Of a stretch of 10,497 nt of DNA, positions 8,518-10,497 are shown piece by piece; the stretch's first letter is position 1, and the number at the start of each line of letters is the position of its first letter. Position numbers and translations under genes: made by a program. Under the pieces are notes generated by a model, which was not told the origin of the DNA, made no database searches, and saw only the letters and a list, made by a program, of their open reading frames with translations. Source of the DNA: Pseudomonadota bacterium (lineage in GTDB: Bacteria > Pseudomonadota > Gammaproteobacteria > Acidithiobacillales > Acidithiobacillaceae); assembly GCA_021827445.1 (NCBI GenBank), contig JAKAVW010000077.1, positions 1 to 10,497 of the forward strand, in the 5' to 3' direction.

Positions 8518-8526
8518 GGATAAGCC
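8509..8526 (-). repeat. Left copy of an 18-bp inverted repeat carrying a DnaA box
   Basis: On the minus strand this reads GGCTTATCCACAAGTTGT and includes a perfect TTATCCACA DnaA box (8515-8523). The partner at 8591-8608 on the plus strand differs at one base. The match therefore extends well past the 9-mer on both sides. Confidence 0.8.
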
Positions 8527-8534
8527 GGTATGCC

Positions 8535-8543
8535 TGGGGATAA
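8535..8543 (-). promoter_or_regulatory. Near-consensus DnaA box
   Basis: The minus strand reads TTATCCCCA, one mismatch from TTATCCACA. It lies 11 bp from the perfect box at 8515-8523 and in the same orientation. Confidence 0.45.
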
Positions 8544-8590
8544 AAAAGAGCCCTTTTTTCCATACAGAGTCGGCACAGGGGTTATACAGG

Positions 8591-8608
8591 GGCTTATCCA
8601 CAACTTGT
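8591..8608 (+). repeat. Right copy of the 18-bp inverted repeat carrying a DnaA box
   Basis: The plus strand reads GGCTTATCCACAACTTGT and includes a perfect TTATCCACA box at 8594-8602. The two copies of the inverted repeat are about 65 bp apart. This copy ends 12 bp before the dnaA stop codon. Confidence 0.8.
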
Positions 8609-8620
8609 GCGAGGGCTGGA

Positions 8621-9976
8621 TCATGCCCCGAGAATCCGCAGCAGGTTGAGGTAATCTTCATCCATCTGAGTATCTTCCTGACGCAGTTTGTCGATCTGGC
8701 GACAGGCGTGGAGGACGGTAGTATGATCGCGTCCGCCGAAGGCCTCGCCAATTTCCGGCAAGCTGTGGTTGGTGAGCTCCTTGGTCAGGCACATGGCTAC
8801 CTGGCGCGGTCGGGCGATGTTGCGACTGCGTCGTTTGGACTGCATGTCGGAGCCGCGAATATGAAAATACTCGGCCACGACTTTCTGAATGTTGTCGAGG
8901 CTGATCATGCGCTTCTGCACGTCGATCAGGTCACGCAGGGCTTCACGGGCAGTATCCAGGTTGTAGGGCTTGTGGGTGAAGTTGACATGGGCGACGACCC
9001 GACGCAGTGCCCCCTCCAGTTCGCGGACATGGGAGCGGATTTTCTCGGCGATGAAAAAGGCTACCTCCTCAGGCAGATCGATGCCGCTTTCTTCCGCCTT
9101 GCAGAGGACAATGGCCATGCGTGTTTCGAGATCATGGGGTTGGATGGCGACCGTCAGTCCCCAGCCGAAGCGCGATTGCAAGCGTTCTTCCAGGCGATCC
9201 ACCTCTTTGGGATAGCGGTCACAGGTGATAATAATCTGCCGGCCACCGTCAAAGAGGGCATTGAAGGTGTGAAAAAACTCTTCCTGGGTGCGATCCTTGC
9301 CAGCAAAAAACTGGATGTCGTCGATGAGCAGGGCATCCAGCTTGCGGTAGCGCTGCTTGAAGTCATTGATGGTGTTGTGTTGCAGGGAGCGCACCATATC
9401 CATGATGAAGCCTTCGGAAGTGACATAGAGCACCTTGGCATTGGCATCGCGTTGGAGAATGGCGTTTCCTATCGCTTGCATGAGATGCGTCTTGCCCAGT
9501 CCAACGCCGCCATAGACATACAGAGGATTGTAGGATTTCCCCGGATTTTCGGCGACCTGCAGGGCAGCCGCCACGGCCAACTGATTGGATTTGCCTTCAA
9601 CGTAGGATTTGAAGGAAAAGCCCGGGTTGAGCCGGTTGCCATTGCGAGGATCGGTGATCGAAACCGTGGCTGGAATAGCTGCTACCGGGGCCGCCGCTCC
9701 GTCGGTGCCGAGTTTCAGGCGAAGCATCATTCCGGGTGCAAGCTCGGCAAGCACCGCTTCCAGCAGGTTTATCAGCCTTTCCCGTACCCATTCCATGACG
9801 AAGGTATTAGGTGCGAACAGGTGCAGTTCGTTACCATGCAACTCGCCACGGAGGGGGCGCAGCCAGGTATTGAACTGCTGGGCGGTGGTTTGTTCTTGCA
9901 ACTGCACACACAGCGCGGCCCATAAGGCGTCTCCGTTGCGCAGCGCGGATGGCGCTGGATGACTACTCAGTGTCAT
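8621..9976 (-). CDS. dnaA: Chromosomal replication initiator protein DnaA
   Basis: With the start chosen here the product has 451 residues. Domain I begins at ALWAALCVQLQEQ (17-29), aligning with the first residues of E. coli DnaA. The AAA+ core shows Walker A GGVGLGKTH (156-164), Walker B ending in D219-D220, and the conserved SRFGWGLTVAI block. Domain IV carries SKRRSRNIARPRQ and the DNA-binding signature GGRDHTTV (414-421). DnaA binds the 9-mer boxes and melts the origin. The reading frame stays open to ATG 10090, but those 38 extra residues do not resemble DnaA, use several rare codons (AGA, AGG, CTA, TTA) and overlap a strong hairpin. I therefore prefer ATG 9976, although only a weak AGG, 6 nt upstream, supports it. 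Confidence 0.96.
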   Translation of the reverse strand: MTLSSHPAPSALRNGDALWAALCVQLQEQTTAQQFNTWLRPLRGELHGNELHLFAPNTFVMEWVRERLINLLEAVLAELAPGMMLRLKLGTDGAAAPVAAIPATVSITDPRNGNRLNPGFSFKSYVEGKSNQLAVAAALQVAENPGKSYNPLYVYGGVGLGKTHLMQAIGNAILQRDANAKVLYVTSEGFIMDMVRSLQHNTINDFKQRYRKLDALLIDDIQFFAGKDRTQEEFFHTFNALFDGGRQIIITCDRYPKEVDRLEERLQSRFGWGLTVAIQPHDLETRMAIVLCKAEESGIDLPEEVAFFIAEKIRSHVRELEGALRRVVAHVNFTHKPYNLDTAREALRDLIDVQKRMISLDNIQKVVAEYFHIRGSDMQSKRRSRNIARPRQVAMCLTKELTNHSLPEIGEAFGGRDHTTVLHACRQIDKLRQEDTQMDEDYLNLLRILGA

Positions 9977-10016
9977 GCGTAACCTGGTCAGAGGGTCTAA
10001 AGGTGAAAAATGCTGT

Positions 10017-10065
10017 GCCCGCTGCCGCCACCATGTTCTTGTGTCATGTGGTAGCGACAGCGGGC
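10017..10065 (-). promoter_or_regulatory. Long stem-loop in the dnaA leader RNA
   Basis: In the dnaA-sense RNA the arm starting GCCCGCUG at 10065 pairs with CAGCGGGC ending at 10017. Pairing continues inward through a U-G wobble, CGC/GCG, a second U-G wobble, ACC/GGU, a two-base bulge and AUG/CAU, closing a loop ACACAAGAA. That is about 19 pairs. On the opposite strand the two wobbles would be A-C mismatches, which favours function in the dnaA transcript. A run of five U follows six bases after the stem, so it could be a weak or conditional terminator, or a structure acting on translation. It ends 40 nt before ATG 9976. Confidence 0.55.
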
Positions 10066-10095
10066 TCACTCCCCGCAATGGGAAGGGCATTTCAT
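10066..10095 (-). CDS. Possible 9-codon leader peptide upstream of dnaA
   Basis: The minus strand encodes MKCPSHCGE and a TGA stop. Its ATG at 10095 has GGAG (10103-10106) 7 nt upstream, a better ribosome site than any candidate for dnaA itself. The stop codon lies directly against the base of the 10017-10065 stem, so a ribosome terminating here would open that stem. It is very short and could be chance; it is listed because of position and ribosome site only. Confidence 0.3.
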   Translation of the reverse strand: MKCPSHCGE

Positions 10096-10114
10096 CGTAA
10101 TTCTCCGTTGCTGG

Positions 10115-10144
10115 AGTATATCCAAGTGTGGCGATGCATGCCAG
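10115..10144 (-). promoter_or_regulatory. Possible sigma-70-type promoter for dnaA
   Basis: The minus strand has a -10 element TATACT (10115-10120, five of six consensus bases) and CTGGCA (10139-10144, four of six) 18 bp upstream. Transcription would start near 10108, just before the GGAG of the short leader ORF. Other promoters in the AT-rich spacer beyond 10200 are equally possible. Confidence 0.3.
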
Positions 10145-10431
10145 CGTGTCCGCGGTATGGCGATTTTTCGCCGAAGATAGATTTTCTGCTGGAATAGCGG
10201 CATTGTTGCGCCTTAAAATTCGTTATATATTATTTAACATATTGTTTATAAAACATTTATATTGAAGTTTTTGTTGTAAATCATTGTATTACAGAACTGA
10301 TTGGCGATTCATTGTATGGTTGATATGAGGATTTCGACGAATATGGTTTTTATAGGGAAGGCAAGATTAGAATATAACAAAATATTTTTCATTGAATGAT
10401 ACGGATTTTTGGCGGGGCCATGCAGTATACA

Positions 10432-10497
10432 CTACCCGACGCAGTGGCTGATGTCGGCGAACAAGGCGGTGGCAAAAGTGCGGTCGGCCATGGCTCG
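10432..10497 (-). CDS. C-terminal tail of an unidentified protein, cut off by the right edge
   Basis: The minus strand is open from the right edge for 21 codons and ends in TAG at 10432-10434. The visible tail ends in ALFADISHCVG. Eighteen of the 21 codons end in G or C, which fits a real gene of this GC level. I do not recognise the family. The alternative is a plus-strand ORF from ATG 10420, whose third positions are only about half G or C and which lacks a good ribosome site. If the minus reading is right, this gene lies upstream of dnaA in the same orientation. Confidence 0.4.
   Translation of the reverse strand, partial: RAMADRTFATALFADISHCVG

Larger units (their letters stand above)
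8388..8620. other. Candidate chromosomal replication origin (oriC) between dnaA and dnaN
   Basis: This non-coding spacer has the three usual parts of a bacterial origin. An AT-rich tract lies at 8388-8435. Two perfect 9-mer DnaA boxes lie at 8515-8523 (minus) and 8594-8602 (plus), with a one-mismatch box at 8535-8543 (minus). A perfect 20-bp palindrome overlaps the first box. Weaker matches are at 8449-8457 (minus, two mismatches) and 8582-8590 (plus, two mismatches). Placement next to dnaA is common for bacterial origins. Only two GATC sites are present, so Dam/SeqA-type control as in E. coli is not suggested. The assignment rests on sequence features alone; a GC-skew switch cannot be tested in one window. 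Confidence 0.7.
9977..10431. other. dnaA leader and AT-rich upstream spacer without a firm gene
   Basis: The part nearest dnaA (9977-10120) holds the hairpin, short upstream ORF and possible promoter described separately. A minor inverted repeat GGCGA-TTTT-TCGCC lies at 10159-10172. From about 10210 to 10400 the DNA is strikingly AT-rich compared with the genes. It contains a 9-bp direct repeat TCATTGTAT at 10281-10289 and 10309-10317, and a one-mismatch IHF-like site at 10279-10291. I find no DnaA box here and no rpmH-like ORF. Confidence 0.6.

Noticed and set aside
8582..8590. TTATACAGG as a further DnaA box
   Set aside because: Two mismatches in the conserved 3' end of the 9-mer; noted only as a weak match within the origin candidate.
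8450..9925. 491-codon open frame on the plus strand opposite dnaA
   Set aside because: It is the antisense of dnaA, whose motifs are unmistakable. It also runs through the DnaA boxes and palindrome of the spacer.
9977..10090. 38-residue N-terminal extension of DnaA from ATG 10090
   Set aside because: It does not resemble DnaA domain I, is rich in rare codons, overlaps the leader hairpin, and its nearest GGAG is 12 nt away and better placed for the 10095 ATG. Kept only as an alternative.
10320..10347. Plus-strand promoter-like pair TTGATA / TATGGT, 16 bp apart
   Set aside because: The -10 element is weak, AT-rich DNA gives many such matches, and no convincing plus-strand gene follows.
10420..10497. 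Plus-strand ORF starting at ATG 10420
   Set aside because: Third-position GC is only about half, there is no clear ribosome site, and the opposite strand has a stronger coding pattern ending in a stop. Too short to decide firmly.
1..10497. CRISPR arrays, tRNA or rRNA genes, insertion sequence ends
   Set aside because: I saw no regularly spaced repeats, no tRNA or rRNA-like sequence and no paired terminal inverted repeats by reading. The truncated gene at the right edge could belong to a mobile element but nothing visible shows it.

Overview
The window is a chromosomal replication-initiation locus of a Gram-negative proteobacterium. The order dnaA-dnaN-recF-gyrB is classical. GyrB carries the long insert typical of the E. 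coli type, and DnaA, DnaN and RecF match their E. coli counterparts closely in length and motif positions. I lean towards an Acidithiobacillus-type chemolithoautotroph from the general look of the proteins and the moderately high GC content. That is recognition from memory, not something the window proves.

Layout, left to right. (1) 1-2889, minus strand: a very large flavoprotein cut off by the left edge. It fuses an N-terminal region I cannot assign, cysteine motifs for Fe-S clusters, a GltD/NfnB-like FAD plus NAD(P)H module, and the start of a ferredoxin-reductase/PyrK-like module. (2) 2992-3780, plus strand: a metallophosphoesterase of the LpxH-like family, divergent from the flavoprotein and convergent with gyrB. 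Its stop codon abuts the gyrB stop with no bases between. (3) 3781-9976, minus strand: the replication cluster, transcribed dnaA, dnaN, recF, gyrB. dnaN, recF and gyrB are packed so tightly (1-bp gap, then an ATGA overlap) that translational coupling is likely. (4) 8338-8620, between dnaA and dnaN: a strong candidate oriC. It has a 48-bp tract of about 10% GC containing an E. coli 13-mer-like element, two perfect DnaA boxes in inverted orientation, weaker boxes, and a perfect 20-bp palindrome overlapping one box. (5) 9977-10431: the dnaA leader and upstream spacer. The leader holds a possible promoter, a 9-codon upstream ORF with a good ribosome binding site, and a 49-nt hairpin whose two imperfections are G-U wobbles only in the dnaA-sense RNA. 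Upstream lies a very AT-rich spacer. (6) 10432-10497, minus strand: the probable C-terminal tail of an unidentified gene.

DnaA would open the origin next to its own gene, DnaN clamps the polymerase, RecF acts at gaps and stalled forks, and GyrB supplies the ATPase half of gyrase. The flavoprotein and the phosphoesterase are not obviously related to replication. The least ordinary parts are the dnaA leader, the palindrome in the origin and the multi-module flavoprotein.
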